Positions 38,791 through 52,024 of a stretch of 64,000 nt of DNA are shown piece after piece. Every line of letters begins with the position of its first letter. Within the stretch, counting starts at the first letter, position 1. This stretch comes from Lagopus muta. Its lineage: Eukaryota; Chordata; Aves; Galliformes; Phasianidae. Under the pieces are notes generated by a model that worked only from the letters and a program-made list of their open reading frames with translations, was not told the origin of the DNA and made no database searches. A program made the position numbers and the translations under genes. The stretch is from assembly GCF_023343835.1 (NCBI RefSeq), contig NC_064433.1, positions 68,284,032 through 68,348,031 on the forward strand. The letters run 5' to 3'.

Positions 38791-41700
38791 TGAACTTGGA
38801 TGACTTAGTTCAGCACCTCTAGCTTCATTCAGCCTCCTTTGTACAGGAGAACAGATACAGTTTGTCATCAAGTATAATTTGATGTCAGTATATAACAATG
38901 CTATCGATTATGATTATTATTTGTGTTAAAGTTGAAGGCAAATGGGTTGGGGACAACTTAAATGGTCTCTCAAGCAAGATCAGGGCTCTGGATATGGATG
39001 GCCTTTTCGGGGCAGCAATTAATGTGGCATTCACTGCATTTGTATGGTAACTAATTTCAATTCTCACTGTATTAGGAGAGGCAGATTACTGAGTAGTTTT
39101 TGGGTGTACAGGTTTCACTGTCCCTGCATAAGAGTTGTATAATTTCTGTTTACTTCAGAGGAACCTGGTTTGAGCATCTCTAGTGGTTAAGTATCACAAA
39201 ACCAAACCAGTTCTACAGGAATTTTAGTAATTACAATTGTAACACCATAGCAGCTGAGCAAATAGAAGGTGAACTGGTAATGGCTGTTTTTTGAGTTAGG
39301 GGCTCAGTTTCCCAATGCTTCTGAATTTAGCTGAAGATGTTGTTTCTCAAAGCAAACTGCTCTAGAAATGGGACAGATGCTGTTGTCTCTGAGAATTAGT
39401 GAGAAAATTATCAAGTATTTTATGTTTCTGAAAGTCTATTAGAATTGGTTCCTATGTAAAAAAAAATTGGCTTACTGGTGTGATGATGGATTTTCTTCAA
39501 ATCACAGGACTTAAACCATGTGAAACCCTACCTGTTCCTGAATAGACTTTATAGTGCTTTTGTATCAGTTCTCTGCTGTTGAAACAATTGCAGAATATCA
39601 TGTCCAGTTAGCTGGGTGCATGTATACCTGACAAGGCAATGTAGCTGACTCCCCACAAGCCAGGCTGTGGCATAGCCAGGTTTGTGTTATGATACAGGGA
39701 AGATTGACTGCTTCCAGACAGCAGCTCAGCCTTCCATTTACAACTAATTAACTGTGTGGATTTAAAAGCTTGAGATGGTATTGGACAAGGAACTCTGCAT
39801 TGTATCTACCCTTTAGGCATTTCTGTAAAGCCACTCAGAGACCTGATGAGTGACTTAGCAACTAGAGCTTTATAAATCTGGCCTCTAGACTTGAAAGCTG
39901 AAAAGATGTGTTAAAGGGAATTAGCTGCTCCTGCTGTGCAGTCATTTTCACAATGAGGACATAGATATCAACAAGAGGCCGTAGAAAAGAAGGGAGCTGC
40001 TCAGCTGGGCTTCTCAGGAGTGTCCAGAGATGCTTTAATTATCAAAACAGGTGTTGATCATGGTTTAGACTTCTTATCCCAGAAAAAAGTAAATATGTCA
40101 TCTTCCACAATCTCTTATGTGAATGCAGAGATGCACAGAACAGTCTCCCCTGCAGGTTAATTACAAACACTGCTTCAAACCAACACAGAAAACAAAATGG
40201 ATATGCACAGCAGTGAGTCAGCTTTCTGCCTCATTTATTAATGAATTTGTGGGAGAGGAAAGGGCAAGAGGAATGGATTGACGGGAAGGCATTAAAAATA
40301 GATAAACAGACCTCTGCTACTGAGGTGAGCATGTGAAGATGACAGGGAACGAATGGGATGAGAGAGACAATATGAAGGTAGTGTGTGTAGGAAGAATAGA
40401 AGTGTTCAACAGATAGAGATGGAAGGATCTGAATGCTGCAATGAATGTGCCAAGTGCTTTCAAGTCTGGGTGGTGAAGGCATTGCATGGCACTCAGCCTG
40501 TTGTAGTCAGGAGCATTAAAGATCTCAAAAATAAAACAAATTGAGGGTGATAGAAGATGAAAGACCACACAGGGGGCATGGAGGAAGTTAAAAGATTTAT
40601 ATAGTAATCTCAAAATAAGCTAGTCTAATGTTGACTAGCACTTAAAATGCTGACATTGAACTGTATGCATCCTGAATTATGTAATCCTTGTCATCAAAAA
40701 CTTGGCTATCTACACACTTAAAATGACTATGGGCATCATTACTTTATTACATTGAGTTAAAGACATTAAAATACGAAAACTTAAGTGGAAACTGGTAGTC
40801 TTGGCACAACTGTGAGCACTCTGTGTGGCACATGCACACTTAAGTAGTTATTTACTACTTCAGAGCAGATTTGTCAAGCTAATTGATGAATAGTTGCTAC
40901 TGGTTTAATTCCCAAGAGCCCCAGTGTCAAGTTAGTATTTTGTTTCTCTATTTTATATTCTGTAAGCATGTGAGCACATACCTACGACAATTGTCAAATT
41001 TAGACTAATTCAGCCTGTTTGTGGTGCAGTAGAAAACTGAAAGTAACTTTTACAGACTACAATCAATGAAAAATCTTCCTTTCTTCTCTTTGATTGGAGC
41101 CTTTGGGCAGGTTGGGCCTGATGCATGTTATCTGTAAACTTTAGATATAACAGTGCTTCCATTACAGGACTACCTTCAGCTGCATATCTTGCATTGTGAA
41201 TAAGAAACAGGTAACACCATGTATGATTTAATCAATTTAGCTTACTTCTTTCTTATCCTTAGAGGAAGCTTTATTTCTTTTTTGTTGCCTAAGGCAAAAT
41301 TTTGTCACCTCTGCTGTGTCCTTGTTACTCATTGAGTTCATAGATGTGTGGAATGCATACAGAGGTATTGTAAAAGACTCTTTTTCGTTCCTCACCTCTA
41401 ATTCTAGGCAGTCCAGGATGACAGATTCTACAGAGCTAAATGTAATAGAGACCTACCAACTTCTGCTGCAGCTAGTCTGAGGAAGAGGGGATGCTAGACT
41501 CTAACAGAAAACTCAGAAGTAGGAAAACAGTGGTTGGAAAGAACTTGAAGATGCTGAAGGAAGTGTGGTGACAGATACCTTGAGTAAGGTACTTACTCAA
41601 AGTATCAAAATGTCATTCCTGCAGCTCACACTAGAGAGCACAAGTCATAAGTGTGGACTGTTACCTTACTGCCTGGTGAATGCAGGGCAAAGTAAATCTC

Positions 41701-44370
41701 CCTCTCAGTTATTCCAGACATTTGTGCTGTAGCAAGCAAATACTGCTGAAAAAAAAAGGGAGATTTTCTCATACAATTTTTGAACTACACTTCTTATCTG
41801 TGTAAATAACAGCAGACAGAACAGCTGCTAGCACTGGAGAAATTATGTGCCAGACTTCTATGCCTTGCTAAGGCTTACTGTGTAAGTGGCAGCAGCCACT
41901 TTATGGCATCTTGCTAATACCATCTGTTGTCTTGTGCAAAGTGCACTCCCCAAAGGCCTGTGTGGAGCAGGAAGGAGAAGATGGGCTCTCTCTTTTTTCC
42001 TAACACAAGGAATCTGTTCCCCAGGGAGCAGGACAAGATTTGAACAATGTCTGCACCGGTGCCTGCATGGATTGCTTAAGGACTGATGAATGACTACACA
42101 AAACTGACAGAACTTCCCTGTGTAAGAAATGCCACAGGGAATTGGTTCTGTGACACTACCAGTATTAATTTGTAGTGGCCAGACATATTTAATGGAAATT
42201 AGCAAACCATGTTATTAGTCTACATGCTACATGACAGGCTTCAACACCACTCTGCCCTGCAAATTCTGAACTGATACACAAGCGGAAGAGCTTGGCTGAA
42301 TATCATCCAGTGGCACTGTTTGAATCACTGGTAGGTTTTGGAAATGAAACAGCTCATCTTTCAGTTGCCAAATCCACATGTTGACAATTGCAAAGTTCAG
42401 GGATTTGGTTGCAGGCCATCTTCAGCTACATCCTGATCTAATACTTACAGATAGCAATACAGATCTTCAGACAAACAGTCACAAGGACTAAAGCACAGTA
42501 TTGGTTGGCAGGCTGGTGGTTTCATGATAATACTGGATGTATCATCAGTTGCATCAGGAAATCGCCTGTGAGTAGTTTGGATGTCATGTGTCTCCTGCAA
42601 ATGGTTGCAGTCATTTCCGGCGGGTGGATTTGTAATGAGGACAGAGTTCACAGTGTTTCAAGGGCATGTCACATGTCCAGATGTGATTCAATAATTTGAC
42701 TGGCCAATAGCCTTATATATTTTTTTTTAACACTCTACATTATACCTTCAGTAGCAAGCCTACCTGCTAAATATAACTTGAAACCTTTGAAATGTAGCAA
42801 CCTGATTCCTAACTACCTTTATTACTATTGTTTAGGTACCAAATGCTAAGAAAACATAAGTGCTAGATTTAAATAAATAAAGAAAGAAATGCTTAGTCCT
42901 CTTTTGACTCTTTTTCTCACTAATTCCTGTGTAAGTTATCATATGAATTAGGGATGTAGACTTATCTGATTTGTATTGTTTCCCTTTTTAGCGGTTATAT
43001 TCCAGGAAAGTTGATATTGTTTTACCAGCACATGGCTGGTAAAAAGAATTCTTAATTTCTTATCCCTGATTTGCTTTTATTAACCTTTCCACTCATGCTT
43101 TTCACTACTTACGAAATGTATGGAATACTTTTGTTTCAGGAATTTTTGTGATGGATTTACCAAAGCCTCTTCACTTATAGCAACCTCTTCAAAGGTGAAC
43201 GTAGGAGTGTTTACCATGTGTCCAATATTATGTTCTTTCTGCCACAAACTGACTCATGATACTTCATGGTTGTTTAATCTTCAGCTACGTGGCAGGGCAA
43301 CAGACTTCATAAGAATATGATAAATTCTTTCTTGTATGTGTCTTTCGTTGTAAAGCTTAGTTTTGCACCTCCCTCTAAAATTATTGTAACTGTACCAGCA
43401 GGACATGTATGCATGCCCATTCAGAACATATCAACTCAGGGAACACCAGATACCCACACATAGTTTACATAAGACAGGAATGATGGATTAAATGGAGAAA
43501 TTAGGCTTCAGGGGAGCTACTTCTGAAGCTAAGCTGAGCAAAAATGCCATTTTAGCAGAGGTTGCTGTAATAAGCTTATAATTAAAGCGTTCTCGGAATG
43601 ATTTAGACAAAATGACGTTTGTTTGTATAAAGTACTCCCACAGTACTTGGCTGGTGAAATAGGCTGTTGAAGCTCTTGACCGGAAGTTCTGCATTGGAAG
43701 ATTTGAGTTTGGCCTCACATTGCAAGCTGTTCTGGTTATGTCCAGTAGCTTGTGTGATAGGTGCAGGAAGCTGTTTCAGGAGCAGATGGCAAGGACTATG
43801 TCTACCTGTATTCCGATGACATCTAAACCTACTATACTAAGCCTAAGGAACACATCTGGTTTTCTTGCAGATGAACCTTTATGTTTACACCAAAGGAATC
43901 TGGATGGAGGTCTTGTTAAACAAAGTGCAAAACACATGTGAGAGATTCAAGTCCCTATCATCCATCTTTCTTGGACTGTAGCCTGGTCATTAGGTTGTAC
44001 ACTGAGTAAGAATGAAGTGACATCCTATATGTCCTAGTGATGCTGTGGACTAGAAAATTCTTGTGGCCAGGAGGAAGAAAAGCTTCAGGAGTGTCTCCCA
44101 GGAGTCTCTGGCTAATTTCTTTTGATACTGGACAAACAGAATGCTGGGGACCTTGTTTGTTTTCACAACCTAATTCTCAGCAGGCTAGGAATTAGTTCAC
44201 AGCTCTAGAGCTCTGCAAGTAATGCTTCTTACCATGTTAATTATTTTTTTAGTTCTATTTATTCTTAAAAAATCATATAGAGTTCCCCAAACTGAGTGTC
44301 TTGAATTTTTCTAAAAAGAGTTCTAATGAACGCAACTCAGACTTTCTATGCGTAACTGCAGATATTATCA
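38791..44370. other. Intergenic stretch, nothing recognised
   Basis: No exon or transposon identified. It holds a small perfect inverted repeat at 41580-41600. Short open frames have no known motif. Confidence 0.5.
41580..41600. repeat. Perfect 9-bp inverted repeat, 3-base spacer
   Basis: TTGAGTAAG, GTA, CTTACTCAA. Isolated, with no attached element. Confidence 0.85.
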
Positions 44371-44572
44371 CACAATCACAGAATTGTAGGGGTTGAAAAG
44401 GACCTCTCGAGATCATCACATCCAACCCCTTGCTAAAGCAGGTTCCCTACAGCAGGTTGCACAGGTAGGCGTCCAGACAGGTCTTGAATATCTCCAAAGA
44501 AGAAGACTCCACAACCTCTGTAGGTACCCTAGTGCTCCATCTGTCTCACAGTAAAGAAGATTCTCTTCTGAA
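44371..44572 (-). mobile_element. CR1 LINE 3' fragment
   Basis: ACACAATCACAGAATTGTAG, then CAGGTAGGCGTCCAGACAGG and GTCTTGAATATCTCCAAAGA: an antisense CR1 tail of the same subtype as the copy at 3761. Confidence 0.9.
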
Positions 44573-47420
44573 AATATTAAATAGCAGATAGAAATCAGGT
44601 CAAATTCAGCCATCACTGAACCTTTCTCACTACTTTGAGATGGATAGTAAAGGAGATTTCTTTGAATGTGTAGGAAAAATCAACATGCCTGAAAACACTA
44701 GGAACATTTATTGAGCATAAAGTGCATTGCTTTTCACCTCTCCTATCACAGGGATGAAGCAGTCTTGGAATTAAATATATATTTCAGTGCTTTTTCTTTA
44801 AAAAAGGATACCTCAACCTAAGTAATAAGTGCAAAGGGAAAGTGAACAGAAGTTCAGCTACAATATTCTGTTTTCCTCAGCAGTTCTAGGTACTGCATGA
44901 CCTAACTCTTCTAGCATTTGCTCAAACTACTCTTTAATTATACTGTTGCATTTGCAAAAGCTGGGCACATGTTCAATGGGGCTGTCAGAGCATCTTCATG
45001 CAATCATTTATTAAGAAATTCAGCTTGATGGATTTTGAACATCTGACCTTTAAGGGAGTCTTCTCTCTTGCGTGACAAACATAATTCATTTTTAGTTCTC
45101 TTGCTCATGTTTTTCTCACTTGCCTAAACCAGCATTGCATTCTATCCTGTTACATGCAGATGAAACAAGAAAAAATAATAAAAAATAAAAAATTGGCTTA
45201 ATAGATCTATCTTTGGATTTGAGAAACCAGAACTACCATTGCTTATATATATGTATTTTAGCTGCTGAGATTGTAAACCAAGCTTTCAGAACAACACTGT
45301 GTTAATCTGTGCTGTACTTGCTTTTTAGATTGTTGCATTTATAGGAAAAACTGAAGAATTAGTCAATGATGGTTTAGTGGAATGTTTATTATATATTTAC
45401 TTGTAAATACTATACCATCATTCACTTTTTTGGTCTATGACATTCCAGCTCAGCTAAATATTTGAGCACTGGTTTCTAGTGAGATCCACGGCTCATCAGA
45501 TTATAACAAATCTTTGTTAGAAGTACCAGCAAAGGTCTGTATATGATTCCTTGTGCCTTGCAAGAGTGCTTGATTGGGTAGATCTTAGATCTGCCTTTTT
45601 GTTCCTCTTCTGCAAAGAAAGCTAACAGTTAGAATGAGAAAAAATACTGATTTCCTACGCGCGTAACAAATACAGAGAACATTCTGTGATGTTTTGAATC
45701 CTGAAAATGTAACTGGATCTTAGGATCTGCAGCAAGAATGCTTTATTACTATATGTATTGTACTTGCAGATTCACATGCCCTTGATGTATGCTTCAACTT
45801 GTGAAAATGACTGCTGCAGTGCAGTGTTTTCCTGAATGCAGCATTCTCTGTTCTATCATCTCTTTCCTGATATTTTTGTTTTAAGGGTCACTTAAGAATT
45901 ATAGGTTACTCAGTCCTTCTTTATATGGCACTCTTATCTATTTGAGAATTGAAAATTGGCAGACTTGTTTGCATTGTCAATCTTTGCAGTGTTCTGAGAA
46001 TCAAACTCATTTTGCTGCTCCTGGGAATTGCACACTAAGGTTGACACAGGACATTTTTAAAGCAAAAGATAAAATCTATAAATAGAATTAGGATGGTCAC
46101 TTGAACTTGGTTAAAGCAGCTGTTTTGTGTGCATTACACTTAACCATTCATATTCTGAAGCAATGACAGCACACGTCCCAGATCCCACTAAGATTAGCTT
46201 ATGAAACAGCAGTTTTCAGACATCCACTTCACCATACTTTCTCTTGAACAGCTACTTCTCTATGCCCTCCCTTTATCCAACCTCAGCTGTTCATTCTTAC
46301 TTTTTTTTCTTGCTTCTGTGCCAGCTTCTCGGTGGTGGTATTTTGATCTGCTTCTGGAGAGGATTAGCTGCAGTCTTCTGTAAGTGCAGAGTTTATTGGG
46401 GGAAGGAAATAAAAGGTGCAAGGATATTGATAGTAAGTGCTTCAGTGAGAATTATTTTCAATTAGGGAATCAGGCTTGTTGATAGAATGTCAGGAAACTA
46501 ATTATTTATATGGAACATGAGATTTTTCTTTACAATAAAAAACAGTAATATGCATGTTAGGAACACAATGCACCATAGAAGTAATTCCTGTTGGAACTGC
46601 AGGACACTGTTTCTTAAATTTAGAGCATGTGCATTACTGACATGCCATAGTACAAGAAAACAAACTGAAAATCTTGGAAGAACTGAAAGCAATCTCATGT
46701 GATTTGTGTTCTGGGAAAATTAAAACATTTTGTAGTCCAATATGGTGACTGTGATTGGAATACTGCACAGATTTTCTTAAGCTCACTTTGTGAATGTGTA
46801 AGTATTCATCCACTTGGGTTTTTTTGGCATTTGTAAAGGTTATGGAACCTGGCCACCTAGCTGCAATTGGAAATCACAGGGAGATCCAGGGATGGTTTCG
46901 TTTCACCTTTTCCTTATTTTTATCTTAGCTGAATCTGAAGTGTGCACACATTCTTCAGAATGAGGAATACATTAATGCTTCATTTGGAAGACCTGGTTTA
47001 TTTTGAGGATAGGTTTGGTCTGGTTTGACTCCTCAGGAAAGAAAAAGTAATAATGGCGTTGCATTAAGCAGAGAAGTAGAGCTGAAGTTCTGGGTTCACT
47101 AAAGTTAAGAATAGATAATAAGGAAGGGAATGGATGCATCCCCTCAGTGGACACATCACAAGAGCTCACAATCAGGAGCAGTGGGAATACTTTTTTAGGT
47201 ACTGATTGAATTTTGAGAGGTTTGTTAAGATCTTGGGCTGAGAGCTGATAGAGTGCTCTATAGCTCAGTGTAAATAAACTGCTTGAGTAATTTGGAATGT
47301 ACACTAGGCAAGATGTATACATTAGGTCTCCCACATGTGACCTTCTTGAATTGGACCTTCTTGTGCTTTATCAGAGAGGGATTAATAGCTGGACAGTCAA
47401 GAGCTTCCAGTAGAACTTTC
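44573..47420. other. Intergenic stretch, nothing recognised
   Basis: AT-rich non-coding DNA. No element or exon could be supported. Confidence 0.5.
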
Positions 47421-47542
47421 CCATCAAACTATGAGGTAAAAAAGCAGCATACACTTTCTGTGAGACATAGCATTTGGAACGTAAATTATGTGAAGTTGTG
47501 TTTTTTGAAATGAACAGTGACTTGCAGCTAGTTTGAAATGGT

Positions 47543-47663
47543 CTTTAGACATCTCCTCACCTGCCTGATTTAAAAGCACAAGCGTGGCTTGTCTTAACGT
47601 GCTCCTCATCAGAATTATAGCATTATAACTAAGCTGAGTTGACCCATCAGTGGTGACCTCCAT
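47543..47663 (-). other. Possible exon or coding relic, unidentified
   Basis: A minus-strand frame reads MEVTTDGSTQLSYNAIILMR and STLRQATLVLLNQA and then meets a strong splice-donor sequence, GCAG|GTGAGG, at about 47562-47553. It has normal amino-acid composition and no known domain. No good acceptor was found upstream in frame (a TGA precedes the ATG). It could be chance. Confidence 0.2.
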
Positions 47664-48136
47664 TCAAATACTTTCAGCTGTAGACTTCATAAACCTCTTA
47701 AGGCCTCTTAAAGACAGCATCGATGTGAAAGTTTGTTGGATTATTTTTTCCATGGAGTGGACAGTTCTTGGAGGATGGGTTAAGGGCTAGCTTTCATAGC
47801 TTACACACTGCTAACAGGTAAGAAGAGATTGCTTGTACTTGACAACAGTAGCAAGTCCCATATTTAATATTTCCTCTTTGAAAAAGTCCTTTGGTCAGAT
47901 TAATAGGGACAGAATTGTAGCACATGCTGGAGGAAGGTTGGAGGGCTGCCTGTTGTTAAGGCAACAGAGTAAGTAGTCTGTTACCTACGACGTCTAAAAG
48001 GTGAAGGAAAATATTTACCCGTGATATGAGATGCATAAAATACCACATACAACATACTCAGTGACATGCTACGACACATGAAAAAAAGGGGACATTCAAG
48101 GACAGGCAGGAATATAGACATTAGCAGTCCTAATAC

Positions 48137-48490
48137 CTGAAAGATAGTAGTCCTGGTAAGTCCAGCTGGTGTCACCTTCTTCTAAGAGTTGCTCTAATGA
48201 GTCACCATAAGACAGCAGCTGTTGAGTCTTGAGCAGGTGCTTCAGCTTGTACAGCCATCTGAGGTCATGGGGAGTCACCTGGCTTGCCATAACAAGCTTC
48301 ATAAGCTAGCTGAGCGTCCACAAAGCAGTGTTCTGTAGATTGATCAATTTGTTTCCATGCTTCTCTGTCTTGCCTTCTGACCTTCATCCTGTCCCATGTA
48401 TAGCTTTGTCTAGCTAGACTTGTCATTATCTCAGCTTCCTGGCTTCTTATATGCACCTGTACGCCTTTTCTTTGTGAAAAAGCACGTGGA
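48137..48490 (-). other. Possible coding relic in two overlapping frames, unidentified
   Basis: One minus-strand frame (about 48490-48265) reads through SLARQSYTWDRMKVRRQDRE and HCFVDAQLAYEACYGKPGDS to a stop. A second (48302 onward) continues with VTPHDLRWLYKLKHLLKTQQ and LEQLLEEGDTSWTYQDYYLS and then CAG|GTATT, a reasonable donor. The hydrophilic, charged, helix-like composition is unlike the low-complexity translations nearby. It may be a frameshifted retrocopy, an unknown exon or chance. I do not recognise a family. Confidence 0.25.
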
Positions 48491-49075
48491 TGTCAAGTAC
48501 CTCTTTAAAAATAACCTCTCATGTTGGTATAACAATTAGAAGTGGGAACTTTAACTTCAGCTGTTCCCTCTTACGTTGTTTATAATGTTAGTGACCATTT
48601 CAATATCAGTAACTACTTTGTGTGAAATGCAACCATAAAATAGATGCTTATGGAGCTCTGGATACACTGGATACACTTGCTTTAGGATTCAGTATGATCT
48701 CCTTTCTGCTTGTATGGCTATGGTCAGAGAGATCTGCCAAAACTGAATTAAATGCTCAGTAACAGATAGTGGGCACGGACTGAGACAAATTGTAGTCATC
48801 TCTGTGGCAGCTGATCATGAGTGAATCTTGGTATTTCCTGATGTTGCATCTTGCTGTTTGAGACCAGGCTTTCTATGGTAGGAACATGAAGCAGCATTCT
48901 CTTGATACTCAAAAGGCTGAAAAACGTAAGCAGACACCAAGGTTAGGATGTGTCTGAGCATATATGTGCCTATTTAGTTAAAACATTTATGCTAATAATC
49001 CCAGCTTTGTCACATAAAGCTTACATGGGTATTTGAATACCCAGAAGGAATTAATCTGTGATTAACATCTCAGTC

Positions 49076-49155
49076 TATAACACTGCAGTGTTATAAAAGT
49101 GTTATAAAAGCAGTGAAGTATAAAAGAAGTGAAGAAGCAGTGTTATAGAAGCAGT
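49076..49155. repeat. 20-bp perfect palindrome followed by degenerate tandem repeats
   Basis: TATAACACTGCAGTGTTATA at 49076-49095 is its own reverse complement. It is followed by repeated GTGTTATAAAAG and AAGCAGTGAAG units up to about 49155. Confidence 0.85.
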
Positions 49156-51692
49156 GAAGAACCTAAAAATGTATTTCAGTACTTATGTTGTTAGTTCTCC
49201 TATAGACGTATTAGTTTCTGTGGCATGATGGCAATAGGCAAAGCTATATGGAAGTCTTCTCTGCATGAGGAGAATAACAGCTTATCCTGACAATAAACTG
49301 AAATGTCCTGTACATGAAGCATGATTATCTAACTGAACTTTGAAATGCACCCATAAAATTATGCAAAGCTTCTAGTTTTTCTTGGCAAATTTGATACAGC
49401 ATAAAGATGAAAACTACCCAGTGTGGTGTTTTTGTTTCCTAAATATGCAGAACTTGTGTTTATGTTATCTTGGAAACAAATGAGGTTAAAAGAGGTAATG
49501 TAAAGATAAGATTGCTTAACTACCTGAGCTTTTTCTTTCTTCTAGTATTCCAGTTAATCTTCACTTGTACTACTGAGTAACTGGGGGGAAGAAAAGTAAT
49601 GATGCTTTTTCTTACCTGGTTTAAAATTAGCTTCCCCTTTCCACGAACATGGAGAAATTTTGCTGAGGCAGGGAAAAGCTGTTATTGTGCTAGCAGGATA
49701 AAAAGTGTAAGAATTTGCTGCAGGAGAGGGAGTGCATTTCCTGGTATATGTTGCTGTCTTTACAAGCTTCCTTTGCCCTTGCTGCGTTTCTTAGGAGTAA
49801 TCAGTATCATCTTAATCTAGTGTGCAGAGATGCATAGCCACTTTGAGAGCTAACAAAGAAGGGGTTAATCTAGGTACCAGGACTGTGGTCTGAGTGTTAT
49901 CTTTGGTTGAAATGAGAATCACAGTTCAGCTGTTGATGTGAAGGGGTTTGGTCTGTGTTTCACCTATGGGGCTGAGTAGGAAGTCATTGGACAGCAGACT
50001 GCAGACAAAATGCTTTCTTGAAGAATGGGAATAGAAATAGAGACATCTCTTACTTAGAGCTTGACTTCACTGAGACAAAACTTTTTTTGTTTGCTTTTAA
50101 AATTGACTGAAGCAAATACCTTGCTCTTGGCTTATCAAAACCATGCTGTAATATTATTTGGTTAGGGGAAGGATGGTCATTATCTTTACTCCTATTTCTG
50201 GAGTAGTGTCATGTATTCCATGTGACAAGTCAGGGGCAGATCTATCAATGGGGTAAAGTTGAACTTAGGAATTTATCTGAATATACTAGTTGGAAATTAA
50301 GATCACAGTCCAGTTGTTTCACAATATAACTGACATATCAATCCACAGCCAAATTTCCTTCAGCAAGTTGACATTTGGCAGCTAGAGAGGGATGGAGGAG
50401 AAACACAGTGACCTAAATTAGTCAACAAGAATGGATTATGGGAGAGAAGAGAGACCGTGACTTTTTGGAAAAGAATTTAAGGCATGAGACAATGGTGAAA
50501 CTTACTGTTGTGTATGACTTAAGATCACTAAATTTTAAGCAGCATGGTCTACAGTAGAAGTATATAGAAATGTATCTGAACACGTGTGGGTTAAACAGCA
50601 GATTTGTGAGTAGAAGGGAGGAATAGATGAAAAAAAATCCAATTTTTTTTCCTTAACTTTTTTTTGTTGTGCCAGAGGTTTCCAAAAGAATGAAGGTATA
50701 TAGCCGTCTGGTTTCAATGGTGTGTTTTTAGGAGTGAAAGAGGGCAGAAGAAGTAAATGTTAATCAATTCTCATGCCAGGCACAGCTGAATGACCCACTA
50801 ACCAACTTTGAATAGTACCGTGTTGTGTCTTCTCCTTTGCACACTGAAGGGAGGGGAAGGAAGGCTGCCCACAAATCAGCCTCACTGCACTGACCCCAAT
50901 CTTAAGGTGAAGTTGTGTTAGACACAGCCAAGCAAACAGCTGGCTCCTGCCAAGAAGGGAAAAGACTGTCCCTGGTACTTGCTTTCTAGTTTTTATTAAG
51001 CCAGTTCAGCTTTTTAAACCAACAGTCTATTCACTCTTGTTGTTCTGAGTCTAGCTAACTGAATTGGGTAAGCCTAAGATCAGAGAAATATCAGAACAGT
51101 GACAGGAGAATGAGGAAAGGATACTAGGCACATGAATGTGAAAGCAGATGAGGAAAGCATGCAGAGATTGGAAGGATAAGAGGCAAAGGGATGAAATTTG
51201 GAAGGATCAGAAATTTGAGGATCCTTAGTCTTGTACTAGAGTAGAAGTGGAAGGATGTCAGTACTGCAGTCCAAAGGAACACCTGACAACAAACTGCATA
51301 ATTACTTACTTCAGAATAAGAAATCTGTAAGAATGAAAAGCTGTTAAGGGGTTTTGTGCAGTTCTGGCTGAGAGAATGGGCAAAGTGACTATTAACAAAA
51401 AAGTGACAGAGAAGAGATGATAAACAGCCACTGGTATGTCATAGGAATACATTCATGTATTTTTGTTAGAAGTACTACTGCTACCCATGGATGCCAATGA
51501 CTCCAATTGCATTATTGCTTCCAATAATGTAAAATATTTCATTTAAAACCATTTTAGTTGCATATTACTATTATTTTTCAGTTAACATGATTAACTTGGA
51601 CATGGAAAAATAGCAAATGCACAGTGGCAGTGTACATGCATTTTTCTCTTGAGAAACAGCAACAAAAATATCTGTAGCAGGCAGTAATGACC

Positions 51693-51715
51693 TTTTGTTT
51701 TGTTTTGTTTTGTTT
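51693..51715. repeat. (TTTTG)n microsatellite
   Basis: About four and a half TTTTG units. Confidence 0.9.
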
Positions 51716-52024
51716 AAAAAAATGTCTCTAACATGAATTTTCTGCATATACAAAATCAAATGGCTGGATCAGCTACATGTATTAGTTTCAAAACGATCCA
51801 TTTAACAGGGAAATGAAATGCTTGTATTTTAGCAGATGTATCTTAGGGTGGTCTGTAAATTACAAAGCTTTGTTCTCCATACTGTGTTAAATGAGGCCTT
51901 CAGCATTCTCCTGTGGAGGCCAATAGAAGTCTTTCTGATAGTACAGGCTCTGCTACATTGTTTGTGCAATTTTTTTCTATCCAAAGAAGTGGCCTCAACT
52001 ATAACTATGATGCTAAATACTTAA

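Larger units (their letters stand above)
48491..52024. other. Intergenic stretch with small repeats
   Basis: Holds the palindrome and short repeats at 49076-49155 and a (TTTTG)n run at 51693-51715. Otherwise nothing recognised. Confidence 0.5.

Noticed and set aside
46972..47334. 120-codon minus-strand frame
   Set aside because: Ser/Leu-rich low-information translation with no recognisable family.
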